DNA of 64,000 nucleotides from Roseateles_B flavus (lineage in GTDB: Bacteria; Pseudomonadota; Gammaproteobacteria; Burkholderiales; Burkholderiaceae_C): NCBI RefSeq assembly GCF_039872765.1, contig NZ_JBDPZC010000001.1, positions 1,116,001 to 1,180,000 of the forward strand. Reading direction: 5' to 3'. Below, in pieces: positions 53,076 through 62,286 of the stretch. Under the pieces are notes generated by a model, which was given only the letters and a program-made list of their open reading frames with translations, made no database searches and had not been told where the DNA came from. Within the stretch, counting starts at the first letter, position 1. Every line of letters starts with the position of its first letter. Position numbers and translations under genes: made by a program.

Positions 53076-54632
53076 ATGCTCGCGCTCCGGAACTACACGA
53101 TTCGCACCCGGCTCTATGTGCTCGCGGTCCTGGCCGTGCTGGCCATGCTGGTGATAGGCGGTAACGGGCTGTGGAGCCTGTCCCGCGCCAAGGCCCAGTT
53201 CAAGCACTACGTCGGCAACGACGTCGAGACCCTGACCCAGCTCGCCAGCGTGCGCGCAGGCATCGGCAACCTGCGGCGCTACGAGAAGGACCTGCTGATC
53301 AATCTGGTCGACGACAAGGCTGTCGCCAAGTACCGGGGCGAATGGGAGGAGACCTTCGGCAAGGTCAACAAGGGCCTGGACACCATCGAGCGTCTGGACA
53401 TCGCCCCCGCCGTGAAGAAGATGCCTGCGCAGATGCGCCAGTCCCTGGCCGAGTACCGCACGGGCTTCCAGGGCATCATGGAGCGCATCCAGAAGGGTGA
53501 GTTCCCCGACACCGCCACGGCCAACCGCGCCACCGAGCCCATCAAGGGCCCGGTGCGTGCGCTGGACAAGCAGCTGGGCGAGATGACCAAGCTGGTGGAC
53601 GAGCATGGAGAGGATGAAGTCACGCGCCTGGACGGCGAGGAGAAGCAGATCCGCCTGGCCCTCACCGGCGTGATGCTGGTGAGCATCCTCGTGATCGGCG
53701 CCTACACCCTGTTCAACATCCGCTCCATCCTGGAACCCCTGAGCGTTGCGGTGGACACCACCGAGCGCATTGCGCGCCAGGATCTCAGCCAGACCATCCG
53801 TGTCAGTGGCAGGGACGAGACGGCCCAGATGATGCACGGCGTGCAGGGCATGCAGGAAGCCATCCGCGATGTGGTCTCCGGCGTGCGCAACGCCACCGAC
53901 AGCATTGCCACCGCCTCGAAGGAAGTGGCGGCCGGCAGCCATGACCTCAGTCACCGCACCGAGCAGGCGGCCTCCAACCTGGAGGAGACGGCCTCGGCCA
54001 TGGAGCAGCTGACCGCCAGCGTGCGCCACAACGCCGACTCCGCCCGCCAGGCCAACGACCTGGCCCGCGAGGCCTCGGCCGTGGCCGAGCGCGGCGGCAC
54101 GGTGGTGGGCGAGGTGGTCGCCACGATGGACCGCATCAGTGCCTCGTCGCGCAAGATCAGCGACATCATCTCCGTGATCGATGGCATCGCCTTCCAGACC
54201 AACATCCTGGCCCTCAATGCGGCCGTCGAGGCGGCGCGCGCCGGCGAGCAGGGCCGCGGCTTCGCGGTGGTGGCCGCCGAGGTGCGCAACCTGGCCCAGC
54301 GCAGCGCCGAGGCCGCCAAGGAGATCAAGGCCCTGATCACCAGCAGCACCGAGAGCGTGGAGTCCGGCGCCGCCCTGGTGGCCCATGCCGGGCAGACCAT
54401 GCAGGAGATCACCGCGGCAATCGGACGTGTCAGCCACATCGTCAACGAGATCAGCCATGCCACCTCCGAGCAGAGCAGCGGCATCAACCAGATCGGCACG
54501 GCCATCTCGCAGCTGGACCAGATGACCCAGCAGAACGCCGCCCTGGTGGAAGAGTCGGCCGCTGCGGCGCAGAGCCTGCAGCACCAGGCCGACGAGCTGG
54601 CGCAGACGGTGGCGGTCTTCAAGCTCGCCTGA
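53076..54632 (+). CDS. Methyl-accepting chemotaxis protein
   Basis: A 518-residue chemoreceptor. TM1 lies at residues 12-34, a periplasmic helical domain at about 35-190, TM2 at about 192-214, then HAMP (SILEPLSVAVDTTERIARQD), and the cytoplasmic signalling domain with the conserved tip IDGIAFQTNILALNAAVEAA and RGFAVVAAEVRNLAQRS. LEETASAMEQLTASVRHN is a methylation-helix type. The C terminus (AVFKLA) lacks the CheR/CheB-tethering pentapeptide. AAGGGG precedes ATG. The ligand is unknown; it stands alone after the hut operon. Confidence 0.95.
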   Translation: MLALRNYTIRTRLYVLAVLAVLAMLVIGGNGLWSLSRAKAQFKHYVGNDVETLTQLASVRAGIGNLRRYEKDLLINLVDDKAVAKYRGEWEETFGKVNKGLDTIERLDIAPAVKKMPAQMRQSLAEYRTGFQGIMERIQKGEFPDTATANRATEPIKGPVRALDKQLGEMTKLVDEHGEDEVTRLDGEEKQIRLALTGVMLVSILVIGAYTLFNIRSILEPLSVAVDTTERIARQDLSQTIRVSGRDETAQMMHGVQGMQEAIRDVVSGVRNATDSIATASKEVAAGSHDLSHRTEQAASNLEETASAMEQLTASVRHNADSARQANDLAREASAVAERGGTVVGEVVATMDRISASSRKISDIISVIDGIAFQTNILALNAAVEAARAGEQGRGFAVVAAEVRNLAQRSAEAAKEIKALITSSTESVESGAALVAHAGQTMQEITAAIGRVSHIVNEISHATSEQSSGINQIGTAISQLDQMTQQNAALVEESAAAAQSLQHQADELAQTVAVFKLA

Positions 54633-54659
54633 AGCCGGCTCGCGGCTCGCGGCCGAGGG

Positions 54660-56159
54660 TCAGGTCTTGCCTGTGGCGGTGCGAACGAAATCCCTCAGCT
54701 CGCCGGCCATGCGTTCGCGACCCTTGCGCTCGATGTACATCATGTGGCCGGCCTCGAAGTAGCTGACGCGCACATTGGCCTGCAGGCCCTCGCGAAGGCC
54801 CAGGTGGGAGAGGCTGTAGTCACCGGCCGCATGCGGCGTGGCCAGGTCGTAGTAGCCGCTGGCCACGTAGACCAGCATGGCAGGATTGGCCTGCAGCGCG
54901 CGGCGCAGGGACTCGCCGGCGGCCACGTAGCGGTTCTCGAAGCCCTTCCAGCCCCAGTTCTTGTACAGCGGGGCGTGAACGAGATAGGGTGCGTCGCTCT
55001 GGTAGCCCAGCTGCTCGTGCAGCAGGCGGTTGATGCCCACGGCATAGGCCCCCGCGAGGTTGTTCATGCCGGGGTCTTCCTCGGCATGCTCGCCGGCGTC
55101 ATCGCGGTCCTGGCCGGTGAAGCGGGCGTCGATGCGGCCCACGGTGAGCCCGCGCTCGCGCAGCAGCTCCTTGAAGAAGCGGCCGTCCTCGATGCGCAGC
55201 TGGCAGCGTTGCACGAAGGCAGGGCTCAGGCCGGTCAGCCGCGCCAGCTCGGCGGCCACGCGCTCGCGCTGCGCCGCGCCCAGGCGGCTGCCCTGCATCA
55301 GCGCGGTCCAGTACTCACCGAGGGCGAAGCGCTCCGCCTCGGCCACCACCTCGCGCAGGGGCTTCTGCTGCAGAGCCGGCGCCAGCGCCTGGTGGTACCA
55401 GGCGGCGGCCGTGTAGCCCGGCAGGAAGAGGGCGTAGGGCAGCTCGTTGCCGTGGTCGAAGGACAGGGCCTGGTAGTCCAGGGCGGTGGAGATGAGCATC
55501 AGGCCGTTGAGGTCGATGTCATGGCGCTCCTGCAGCAGGCGGGCCAGGCCGGCGGCGCGCGTGGTGCCGTAGCTCTCGCCGATCAGGAACTTGGGGCTGG
55601 CCCATCGCCCATGACGGCTGAGGTAGAGCCGGATGAACTCGGCCACGGCGTCCTGGTCACGCTGGTAGTCGTGGAACTCGCTGCTCTTCTCGCCAGGACT
55701 CATGCGCGAGAAGCCGGTGCCGACGGGGTCGATGAAGACCAGGTCCGATTCCAGCAGCAGGCTGGCCTCGTTGTCGCACAGGCCGTAGGGCGGGCGGCCG
55801 GAATGGCCCATGTCGTCGCAGCTGACGCGGCGCGGGCCCAGCAGACCCAGATGCAGCCAGACGCTGCTGGAGCCGGGACCGCCGTTGAAGCAGAAGGTCA
55901 GGGGGCGCTGGGCGGCCGGGCTGTCGTCCAGCGTGTAGGCGATGTAGAAGAGCTGGGCCTGAGCCTTGTCGTCCTGCGCCTTGTCCGGATCCTCGCTGCG
56001 GCCCTGCTCGCGCAGGGTGAGCGAGCCGACGCTGGCCTGGTAGGCCAGGCGGCGGCCGCCCAGGTGCATCTCGTGTCGGGTCTGGACCAGCACTTCCGGG
56101 CGGTCCGCCGTTGCCGGCTGCATGCGGGGCTCCGCAGGCGTTGGGGTGGTACTGACCAT
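54660..56159 (-). CDS. S10 family serine carboxypeptidase-like protein
   Basis: A 499-residue alpha/beta-hydrolase. Catalytic features: the oxyanion motif CFNGGPGSSSVWLHLG, nucleophile Ser in LIGESYGTTRAAGL, Asp in VASGYYDLATPHAA and His in FEAGHMMYIERKG. These match peptidase S10. Residues 1-40 lack a signal peptide in this reading, so the enzyme may be cytoplasmic. GAGGGAGC lies upstream of ATG 56159. It is divergent from the DUF429 gene across 47 bp, and the two may share a control region. Confidence 0.9.
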   Translation of the reverse strand: MVSTTPTPAEPRMQPATADRPEVLVQTRHEMHLGGRRLAYQASVGSLTLREQGRSEDPDKAQDDKAQAQLFYIAYTLDDSPAAQRPLTFCFNGGPGSSSVWLHLGLLGPRRVSCDDMGHSGRPPYGLCDNEASLLLESDLVFIDPVGTGFSRMSPGEKSSEFHDYQRDQDAVAEFIRLYLSRHGRWASPKFLIGESYGTTRAAGLARLLQERHDIDLNGLMLISTALDYQALSFDHGNELPYALFLPGYTAAAWYHQALAPALQQKPLREVVAEAERFALGEYWTALMQGSRLGAAQRERVAAELARLTGLSPAFVQRCQLRIEDGRFFKELLRERGLTVGRIDARFTGQDRDDAGEHAEEDPGMNNLAGAYAVGINRLLHEQLGYQSDAPYLVHAPLYKNWGWKGFENRYVAAGESLRRALQANPAMLVYVASGYYDLATPHAAGDYSLSHLGLREGLQANVRVSYFEAGHMMYIERKGRERMAGELRDFVRTATGKT

Positions 56160-56206
56160 GCGTGCTCCCTCTACGCTTTCTACGCAATGTCGATAAAGTG
56201 GCGAGC

Positions 56207-57037
56207 ATGCCGAGCCCCCTGACAATTGAAAGCCCGCCTTTGCTGGGGCTTGACTTCTCCTCCAGCCCCAGTAGACGCAAACCGGTGGTGATGGCCCTGG
56301 GCGAGCGGCGCGGCGCCGTCGTGCGCCTGACGGGTCTGGAGCGCTTCCTCACCCTGGACGCCATGCGCGAGCGCCTGTGCGGGCTTCCGGCCTGGCTGGG
56401 CGGCTTCGACCTGCCTTTCGGCCTGCCGCGCGAGCTGGTGGAGGCCCTGGGCTGGCCCCGTCAATGGCCGGCCCTGATGGACCATTTCTGTGCACAGTCG
56501 CGGCCCGAGCTGCGGGCGCAGTTCCAGGCCTTCATGGCGCCACGGCCGGCCGGTGGCAAGTTCGCGCACCGTGCCTGCGACGGGCCCGCGGGCGCCTCGC
56601 CCAGCATGAAGTGGGTGAACCCGCCGGTGGCCTGGATGATGCATGCCGGCGTGCCCCTGCTGCGCGCGGCAAAGGCCACACTGCCGGGGCTTTGCGAGGG
56701 GCGGCCCGAACGCGTGGCGCTGGAGGCCTACCCGGGCCTGCTGGCTCGCGAGCTGATCCAGCGGCGCTCCTACAAGAGCGACGATGCCGCCCGTCAGACG
56801 CCCGAGCGCCTCATCGCCCGCAAGGACCTGGTCGAGGCGCTGGAGCAGGGCCGCAGCCGCCTGGGCCTGCGCCTGAAGCTGAGCCATGCGCAGCGCGAGG
56901 CCCTGGTCGACGACGCCACGGGCGACAGCCTCGATGCGGTGCTGTGCCTCATGCAGGCGGCCTGGGCCGGCGAGCAGCCGGGCTACGGGCTGCCGCCGGG
57001 TGTGGATCCGGTGGAGGGCTGGATCGTCAGCGCCTGA
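56207..57037 (+). CDS. DUF429 family protein
   Basis: A 276-residue soluble protein. The N terminus (LLGLDFSSSPSRRKP) with the acidic residue after the first strand, the GGFDLPFGLPRELVE segment, VALEAYPGLLAREL and ATGDSLDAVLCLMQAAWA near the C terminus match DUF429, predicted RNase H-like nucleases. ATG 56207 was chosen since an upstream in-frame extension covers the divergent promoter region. The function has not been shown experimentally in this family. Confidence 0.8.
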   Translation: MPSPLTIESPPLLGLDFSSSPSRRKPVVMALGERRGAVVRLTGLERFLTLDAMRERLCGLPAWLGGFDLPFGLPRELVEALGWPRQWPALMDHFCAQSRPELRAQFQAFMAPRPAGGKFAHRACDGPAGASPSMKWVNPPVAWMMHAGVPLLRAAKATLPGLCEGRPERVALEAYPGLLARELIQRRSYKSDDAARQTPERLIARKDLVEALEQGRSRLGLRLKLSHAQREALVDDATGDSLDAVLCLMQAAWAGEQPGYGLPPGVDPVEGWIVSA

Positions 57038-57090
57038 TCAGGCGGGCGCCCCTCGATGCGAAGCCGCCACCGGAGCGCGCATGCGCTGCA

Positions 57091-58020
57091 TCACTTGCGC
57101 ATCAGCGTCGACTTGCCGAACAGCGACTCGATCAGGTCCACCGCCAGCGTGGCGGTGCGGTTCTTCTCGTCCAGGGCGGGGTTGAGTTCCATCACGTCCA
57201 GGGAGGCGAGGCGGCCGGTGTCGGCGATCATCTCCATGCACAGCTGGGCCTCGCGGTAGGTGGGGCCGCCGGGCACGGTGGTGCCCACGCCGGGGGCGAT
57301 GGAGGGGTCCAGGAAGTCCACGTCGAAGCTGACGTGCAGGTGGGTGTTGGCGTCCAGGGTGGCCAGGGCCAGCTCCATGGTGTGGCGCATGCCCATTTCG
57401 TCGATGTAGCGCATGTCGAAGACTTCGAGTTCCTGCTCGTGCACGAAGCGCTTCTCGCCGGCGTCCACGCTGCGGATGCCGATCTGGCGCACCCACTTGG
57501 GGCTGATGGCCGGATGCTCCTTGCTGAAGCCGCCGATCTCGATCAGCTCCTTGGGACCGAAGCCCGCCAGGCAGGCCACAGGCATGCCGTGGATGTTGCC
57601 GCTGGGGGTCAGTTCGCTGGTGTTGAAGTCAGCATGGGCGTCCAGCCACAGCACGCGCAGCTTCTTGCCCTGCTCCTTGCAGTGCCGCGCCACGGCGCTG
57701 ATGGAGCCCAGGCCCAGGCAGTGGTCGCCGCCCAGCAGGATGGGCATGCGGCCCAGCTTCAACTCGGCATAGACGGCGTCGTGCACGGCGCGGTTCCAGG
57801 CCGCCACCTCCGGCAGGTGGCGGTAGCCGTCGACCGGCGGCTGCCAGGGGTTGTAGGGGCCGCTGAGATTGCCCCGGTCCAGCACGCTGACGCCATGGCC
57901 CTCCAGGGTGGGGCCGAGGTTGGCCACGCGCAGGGCCTCCGGGCCCATGCTGGCGCCGCGGGCGCCGGCGCCGATGTCGGTCGGCGCGCCAATGAGGGAG
58001 ACGTTGCGCAGTGTGGTCAT
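57091..58020 (-). CDS. rocF: Arginase
   Basis: A 309-residue ureohydrolase making ornithine and urea from L-arginine. Manganese ligands appear in LGGDHCLGLGS, LWLDAHADFNT and HVSFDVDFLDPSIAPG; the NHGMP-like SGNIHGMPVACL and GLASLDVMELNP-type RLASLDVMELNPALD are also present. Length fits arginase better than agmatinase. It is 19 bp downstream of a LOG-family gene on the same strand, so they may be co-transcribed. Its ornithine could feed glutamate metabolism, as the hut products do. Confidence 0.93.
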   Translation of the reverse strand: MTTLRNVSLIGAPTDIGAGARGASMGPEALRVANLGPTLEGHGVSVLDRGNLSGPYNPWQPPVDGYRHLPEVAAWNRAVHDAVYAELKLGRMPILLGGDHCLGLGSISAVARHCKEQGKKLRVLWLDAHADFNTSELTPSGNIHGMPVACLAGFGPKELIEIGGFSKEHPAISPKWVRQIGIRSVDAGEKRFVHEQELEVFDMRYIDEMGMRHTMELALATLDANTHLHVSFDVDFLDPSIAPGVGTTVPGGPTYREAQLCMEMIADTGRLASLDVMELNPALDEKNRTATLAVDLIESLFGKSTLMRK

Positions 58021-58039
58021 GGCATCCTCTTCAGGGGGT

Positions 58040-58927
58040 TCAGTCGTGGTGGGTCTGGGTCAGGTCGTACTCCGACTCGAGCAAGGCCCAGGCCTCCTCG
58101 GCGGAATCGACGAAGTGGAAGAGCTGCTCGTCGCCCGGGCTGATCATGCCGGTCTCGATCAGCAGCTCGAAGTTGATCAGGCGCGACCAGAAATCGCGCC
58201 CGAACATCAGGATGGGCCGGCGGCGGCACTTGCCGGTCTGGATCAGGGTGAGGGCCTCGAAGAGTTCATCGAGGGTGCCGAAGCCGCCGGGGAAGCACAC
58301 CAGCGCCACCGAGCGCATCAGGAAGTGCATCTTGCGCAGCGCGAAGTAGTGGAAGCGGAAGCACAGCTCCGGCGTGATGTAGGGATTGGGGTGCTGCTCG
58401 TGCGGCAGCACGATGTTCAGGCCGATGCTCTTGCCGCCCACCTCATGGGCGCCGCGGTTGCCGGCCTCCATGATGCCGGGGCCGCCGCCCGTCACCACGT
58501 AGATGGGATTGCCGCGTGCCAGGCTCTCGCGGGTGACGATGCCGGCAAAGCGGCGCGCCTCCTCGTAGTAGCGGCTCATCTGCAGCTGCATCTGCGCGCG
58601 CTTGAGCGTGGCGGCATCGCCCAGGGCCTGGGCCTCGGCCACGCGGATCTCGGCGCTGGCCTGGTCGGGGATGCGAGCGCTGCCGAACATCACGATCGTG
58701 GACTTGATGCCCTGCTCCTGCTGCACCAGCTCGGGCTTGAGCAGCTCCAGCTGCATGCGCACCGGGCGCAGCTCCTCGCGCAGCATGAAGTCGTCGTCGG
58801 TGAAGGCCAGGCGATAGGCGCTGTTGGGGCCGTCGTAGTCCGGCGTCGGGCGCGCCTGGGCCTGGCGGGCTTCGTCCTTGGCCGAGGGGAAATTGCGGGC
58901 GGTCAGCTTGTTCTTGTGCTTGCTCAT
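58040..58927 (-). CDS. LOG-family Rossmann-fold protein (TIGR00730-like)
   Basis: A 295-residue protein with the LOG/lysine-decarboxylase-like signature VVTGGGPGIMEAGNRGAHE and CFPGGFGTLDELFEALTLIQ (PGGxGTxxE). Plant and some bacterial members are cytokinin riboside 5'-monophosphate phosphoribohydrolases; lysine decarboxylase is a historical misnomer. An N-terminal extension of about 75 residues is polar and basic and typical of the longer proteobacterial group. It precedes the arginase gene. Confidence 0.9.
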   Translation of the reverse strand: MSKHKNKLTARNFPSAKDEARQAQARPTPDYDGPNSAYRLAFTDDDFMLREELRPVRMQLELLKPELVQQEQGIKSTIVMFGSARIPDQASAEIRVAEAQALGDAATLKRAQMQLQMSRYYEEARRFAGIVTRESLARGNPIYVVTGGGPGIMEAGNRGAHEVGGKSIGLNIVLPHEQHPNPYITPELCFRFHYFALRKMHFLMRSVALVCFPGGFGTLDELFEALTLIQTGKCRRRPILMFGRDFWSRLINFELLIETGMISPGDEQLFHFVDSAEEAWALLESEYDLTQTHHD

Positions 58928-59032
58928 GCGGGGTCCCGGTGGGGCGGCGCGGGTCGAACTGTAGTGCAGTCGCTGAGAAATGTTATTTCCTCATTTGGCG
59001 CCGATGGTTGAATTTATTGTGTCGACGAACGG

Positions 59033-59782
59033 TTATGCGGTGCCGCAGCAGCGGCATTCGGGGTCGCGCTGCAAGAGAATCTCGCTCCAGCGCATCTGGC
59101 GTGCGTCCAGCATCTGCAGGCGCCCGGCGAGTGAGCCGGGGAGGCCGGCCAGCAGCTTCAACGCCTCGGCAGCCTGCTGGCTGCCGATGATGCCCACCAG
59201 CGGCGCGAACACACCCATGATGGCGCAGCGCACTTCCTCGAACTGCGCGTCCGGCGGGAACACGCAGGCATAGCAGGGCGTGTGCCCGGACCGGCTGTCA
59301 TAGACGCTGATCTGCCCGTCAAATCCCACCGCCGCGCCCGAGACCAGGGGCTTGCGATGCCGCACGCAGGCCGCGTTGACGGCGTGGCGGGTGGCGAAGT
59401 TGTCCGAGCAGTCCAGCACGACGTCGGCCGACTGCACCAGGGTGTCCAGCCGCGCGGCGTCCACCTTTTCCTGCAGCGCCTGCACATTCAGTTCGGGGTT
59501 GATGGCCTTGAGCGTCAGCGCCGCGGAGGCCACCTTGGGCTGGCCGATGCGGTCCTGCCGGTGCACGATCTGGCGCTGCAGGTTGGTGAGGTCCACGGTG
59601 TCGTGGTCCACCAGGGTCAGGGTGCCCACGCCGGCCGTGGCCAAGTACAGGGCCACCGGGGAGCCCAGGCCGCCCGCACCGATCACCAGCGCGTGGCCGG
59701 CCAGGATCCGGGCCTGCCCCTCGACGCCGATCTCGTCGAGCAGGATGTGCCGCGAATAGCGCAGCAGCTGTTCGTCATTCAT
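59033..59782 (-). CDS. moeB: MoeB/ThiF/HesA-type adenylyltransferase
   Basis: A 249-residue E1-like enzyme that adenylates the C terminus of a ThiS- or MoaD-type sulfur carrier. Motifs: VIGAGGLGSPVALYLA (ATP), DLTNLQRQIVH, DCSDNFATRHAVN, and two zinc cysteine pairs in CYACVFPP and ECRCCG. VRCAIMG holds the probable catalytic Cys. ATG 59782 was chosen as the first ATG before the family motif NDEQLLRYSRH. Whether it acts in molybdopterin or thiamine synthesis cannot be told; no moa or thi genes are near. Confidence 0.9.
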   Translation of the reverse strand: MNDEQLLRYSRHILLDEIGVEGQARILAGHALVIGAGGLGSPVALYLATAGVGTLTLVDHDTVDLTNLQRQIVHRQDRIGQPKVASAALTLKAINPELNVQALQEKVDAARLDTLVQSADVVLDCSDNFATRHAVNAACVRHRKPLVSGAAVGFDGQISVYDSRSGHTPCYACVFPPDAQFEEVRCAIMGVFAPLVGIIGSQQAAEALKLLAGLPGSLAGRLQMLDARQMRWSEILLQRDPECRCCGTA

Positions 59783-59819
59783 GCGGCAAGCATAGCGCCG
59801 CACCCAGGGCGTGCCGCAA

Positions 59820-59855
59820 AGAAAAAGACCCGCCGGCCACAGGGCTGACGGGTCT
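59820..59855 (-). terminator. Intrinsic terminator after ctpA
   Basis: On the minus strand, AGACCCG/CGGGTCT (59826-59832 with 59849-59855) forms a 7-bp stem with a GC-rich loop, followed by TTTTT (complement of A at 59822-59826) and more T. It lies 24 bp past the ctpA stop and before moeB. Confidence 0.8.
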
Positions 59856-59878
59856 CCTGGCGAGGGCCGGGATGCGGC

Positions 59879-61315
59879 TTATTCGCCGGTCTTGGCCTCG
59901 GCCTTGCGCTCGGTGGCTGTCTTGGAGACGACCACCGGCTTGCCCTTGAGCTGGTTGAGGGCCTGCTGCAGCGGGAAGTCCTCGGCCGAACCGAACTCGG
60001 GCAGGGGCTTGATCGAGTCCTTGTTCTTGGCGTACTCGGCTTCCAGCTTGGCGCGGGCTTCCTCGCGGGCCTTGGCGCGGGCCTCGTCCTTGTCCTCGGG
60101 GCCGTTCTGCAGGTGCTTCTCGAGGTCGGCCTCGCGCATGCGCAGGGCGGCGAAGACGTTGCCCTCGGCGGTCTCGTCCAGCATGACGTCGGGCACGATG
60201 CCCTTGGCCTGGATGGAGCGGCCGCTGGGGGTGTAGTAGCGCGCGGTGGTGATCTTCAGGGCCGTCTCGGGGCTCAGCTGGCGCACGGTCTGCACCGAGC
60301 CCTTGCCGAAGGTCTGGGCGCCCATGATGACGGCGCGCTTGTGGTCCTGCAGGGCGCCGGCCACGATCTCGCTGGCGGAGGCGGAGCCTTCATTGACCAG
60401 CACCACCATGGGGATGCTCTTGAGCGCGTCGGGCAGCTTCTTCAGCGGGTCGGAGCCGCCGCGGCGCTGGTAGTACTCGGGGTTGGCCTTGAAGCTGGCC
60501 TTGGACTCGGCGATCTGGCCGTTGGTCGAGACCACCTCCACGTCCTTGGGCAGGAAGGCCGCGGACACCGCCACGGCACCTTCCAGCAGGCCGCCCGGGT
60601 CATTGCGCAGGTCCAGCACCAGGCCCTTGAGCTTGGGGTCCTGCTTGTAGATTTCCTCGAGCTTCTTGACGAAGTCGTCCACCGTGCGGTCCTGGAACTG
60701 GCTCAGACGCAGCCAGGCATAGCCGGGCTCGATGACCTTGCCGCGCACGCTGACCACCTTGATCTCCTCGCGCGTGATGGTCACGGGGAAGGAGCGGTTC
60801 TCCAGCTTGCGGAAGATGGTCAGCTGCACCTTGGTGGCGGGCTCGCCGCGCATGCGCTTGACGGCCTGGTCCAGGGTGAGACCCTTGACGGCGGTCTCGT
60901 CGATGCGGGTGATCAGGTCGCCGCTCTTGAGGCCGGCCCGGAAGGCGGGCGAGCCTTCGATGGGGGAGACGATCTTGACCAGGCCGTCTTCCATGCCGAT
61001 CTCGATGCCCACGCCCACGAAGCGGCCGGTCGTGCCTTCACGGAACTCCTTGAAGCTCTTCTTGTCGAAGAACTGCGAATGCGGGTCCAGGCCGGAGACC
61101 ATGCCGGCGATGGCGTCATTGATCAGCTTCTTTTCGTCGACGGGCTCGACGTAATCGGACTTGACCATGCCGAACACGGCGGCCAGCTGCTGCATCTCTT
61201 CGAGGGGCAGCGGCGAAAGGCTGCTCCTGGCGTTCGCCTGCAACTGCATGGTGGTCAATGCACCTGCCACGGCCCCCAGGGCCACCCATCCGGCGACTTT
61301 CAGTTTGGCACTCAT
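59879..61315 (-). CDS. ctpA: Carboxy-terminal processing peptidase (S41)
   Basis: A 478-residue serine protease exported to the periplasm. Residues 1-30 form an uncleaved or signal anchor; a PDZ domain covers about residues 97-170 (GRFVGVGIEIGMEDG, SPAFRAGLKSGDLI); the catalytic Ser lies in NEGSASASEIVAGAL and the Lys in TFGKGSVQTV. A Lys/Glu-rich coiled tail follows (residues 405-478). Such CTPs process cell-wall and envelope proteins. A possible minus-strand -10 (TATACT, complement of 61397-61402) lies about 80 bp upstream. Confidence 0.94.
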   Translation of the reverse strand: MSAKLKVAGWVALGAVAGALTTMQLQANARSSLSPLPLEEMQQLAAVFGMVKSDYVEPVDEKKLINDAIAGMVSGLDPHSQFFDKKSFKEFREGTTGRFVGVGIEIGMEDGLVKIVSPIEGSPAFRAGLKSGDLITRIDETAVKGLTLDQAVKRMRGEPATKVQLTIFRKLENRSFPVTITREEIKVVSVRGKVIEPGYAWLRLSQFQDRTVDDFVKKLEEIYKQDPKLKGLVLDLRNDPGGLLEGAVAVSAAFLPKDVEVVSTNGQIAESKASFKANPEYYQRRGGSDPLKKLPDALKSIPMVVLVNEGSASASEIVAGALQDHKRAVIMGAQTFGKGSVQTVRQLSPETALKITTARYYTPSGRSIQAKGIVPDVMLDETAEGNVFAALRMREADLEKHLQNGPEDKDEARAKAREEARAKLEAEYAKNKDSIKPLPEFGSAEDFPLQQALNQLKGKPVVVSKTATERKAEAKTGE

Positions 61316-61740
61316 GATGCGAGTGTTTCCTATCGGTGAGATCCAGTCATTTCGCCGTCATTTCACAGACGGCATCCCAAGTGAGGGGACGCTTTAAGTA
61401 TAGGTCCCGCCCCCCGTGCCACGGCACGATGAGCAGGGCCCGAAGCGCCCAGATCAGGGGTTTATGCCGCCCCCTGCCGTGGGGTGCGCGCGACGCCTCG
61501 CCGTGCAGGGGCCCGGTCGAGCCGGGCAGTGCTGGATTCCAAGCAGTTCAGGACCATCGTGTGCTCCATCGGCGGCCATGAGTTGGCGGCTTGGCGTCCA
61601 TAGTGCGCCTGCGGTGGGCGCTGTGCGGAAAGTCAGGGGCGGCGGATTGTTGAAAATCACACGACGCGGCGGCGGGTGCATGCCTCTGATCTGCACTCCA
61701 AGCTGTGTGGCCGCCCGGCCCACTCTCAGCTCAGCAGCCC
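61316..61740. other. 425-bp gap without recognisable gene
   Basis: Between divergent ctpA and the GNAT gene. It contains short inverted repeats (for example around 61411-61430 and 61500-61535) and a possible ctpA -10 box at 61397-61402. No reading frame here looks like a real protein, and no RNA gene was recognised. Confidence 0.5.
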
Positions 61741-62286
61741 ATGCCCATCCCCGTCCTCGCCAGCGATCGCCTGTCTCTGGTCCCGTCAGACGCCTCCTGC
61801 GCGCCCGCCTACGAGCGCTTCTTCACGGACGCCAGCGCGTCGGACGGCTACGGCGGTGCGCCGCTGGCGGCAGAGGCCGCGAGGGCGCGGCTGGAGGCCG
61901 ACCGGCAGGCCTGGGCGCTCCATGGCTTCGGCCTGTGGGTGATCCGCCATGAAGGCCGGCCGGTGGGAGCCTGCGGCTTTGCGCAGAAGCCGGGCTGGCC
62001 CCGGGAGCTCACCGGGTGGCTGCTGCCGGCGCATCGAGGGCAGGGCCTGGCCCGCGAAGCGTCGCGGATCGCCATCGGCCAGGCCTACGCCATCGTCGGC
62101 GGGCCCAGCGTCGAGACCTGCATGAAGGATTCCAACGCCGCGGCCCGTGCGCTGGCGCTGAGTCTGGGAGGCATCAGAATCGGCAGGCCCGTCTTCGCCG
62201 ACGGGCTGGCCCGGGACCTGTTCCGGCTGCCGCGCGGTGCCCACGCTGGCCGCGCTCTGCTCGAGCGCACCTGCTCAAGGCGTTAG
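61741..62286 (+). CDS. GNAT-family N-acetyltransferase
   Basis: A 181-residue acetyltransferase of the RimJ/RimL-like type. It starts with LASDRLSLVPSD, has WVIRHEGRPVGACGFAQKPGW in the core strands, LTGWLLPAHRGQGLAREASR with the acetyl-CoA loop HRGQGLA, and VETCMKDSNAAARALALSLG, the usual N-x-x-S/A-x-R helix. Substrate unknown. It stands alone; no ribosome site is obvious before ATG 61741. Confidence 0.88.
   Translation: MPIPVLASDRLSLVPSDASCAPAYERFFTDASASDGYGGAPLAAEAARARLEADRQAWALHGFGLWVIRHEGRPVGACGFAQKPGWPRELTGWLLPAHRGQGLAREASRIAIGQAYAIVGGPSVETCMKDSNAAARALALSLGGIRIGRPVFADGLARDLFRLPRGAHAGRALLERTCSRR

Noticed and set aside
61454..61723. Minus-strand 89-residue frame in the gap before the GNAT gene
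   Set aside because: Pro/Arg-rich, no ribosome site, no recognisable domain.
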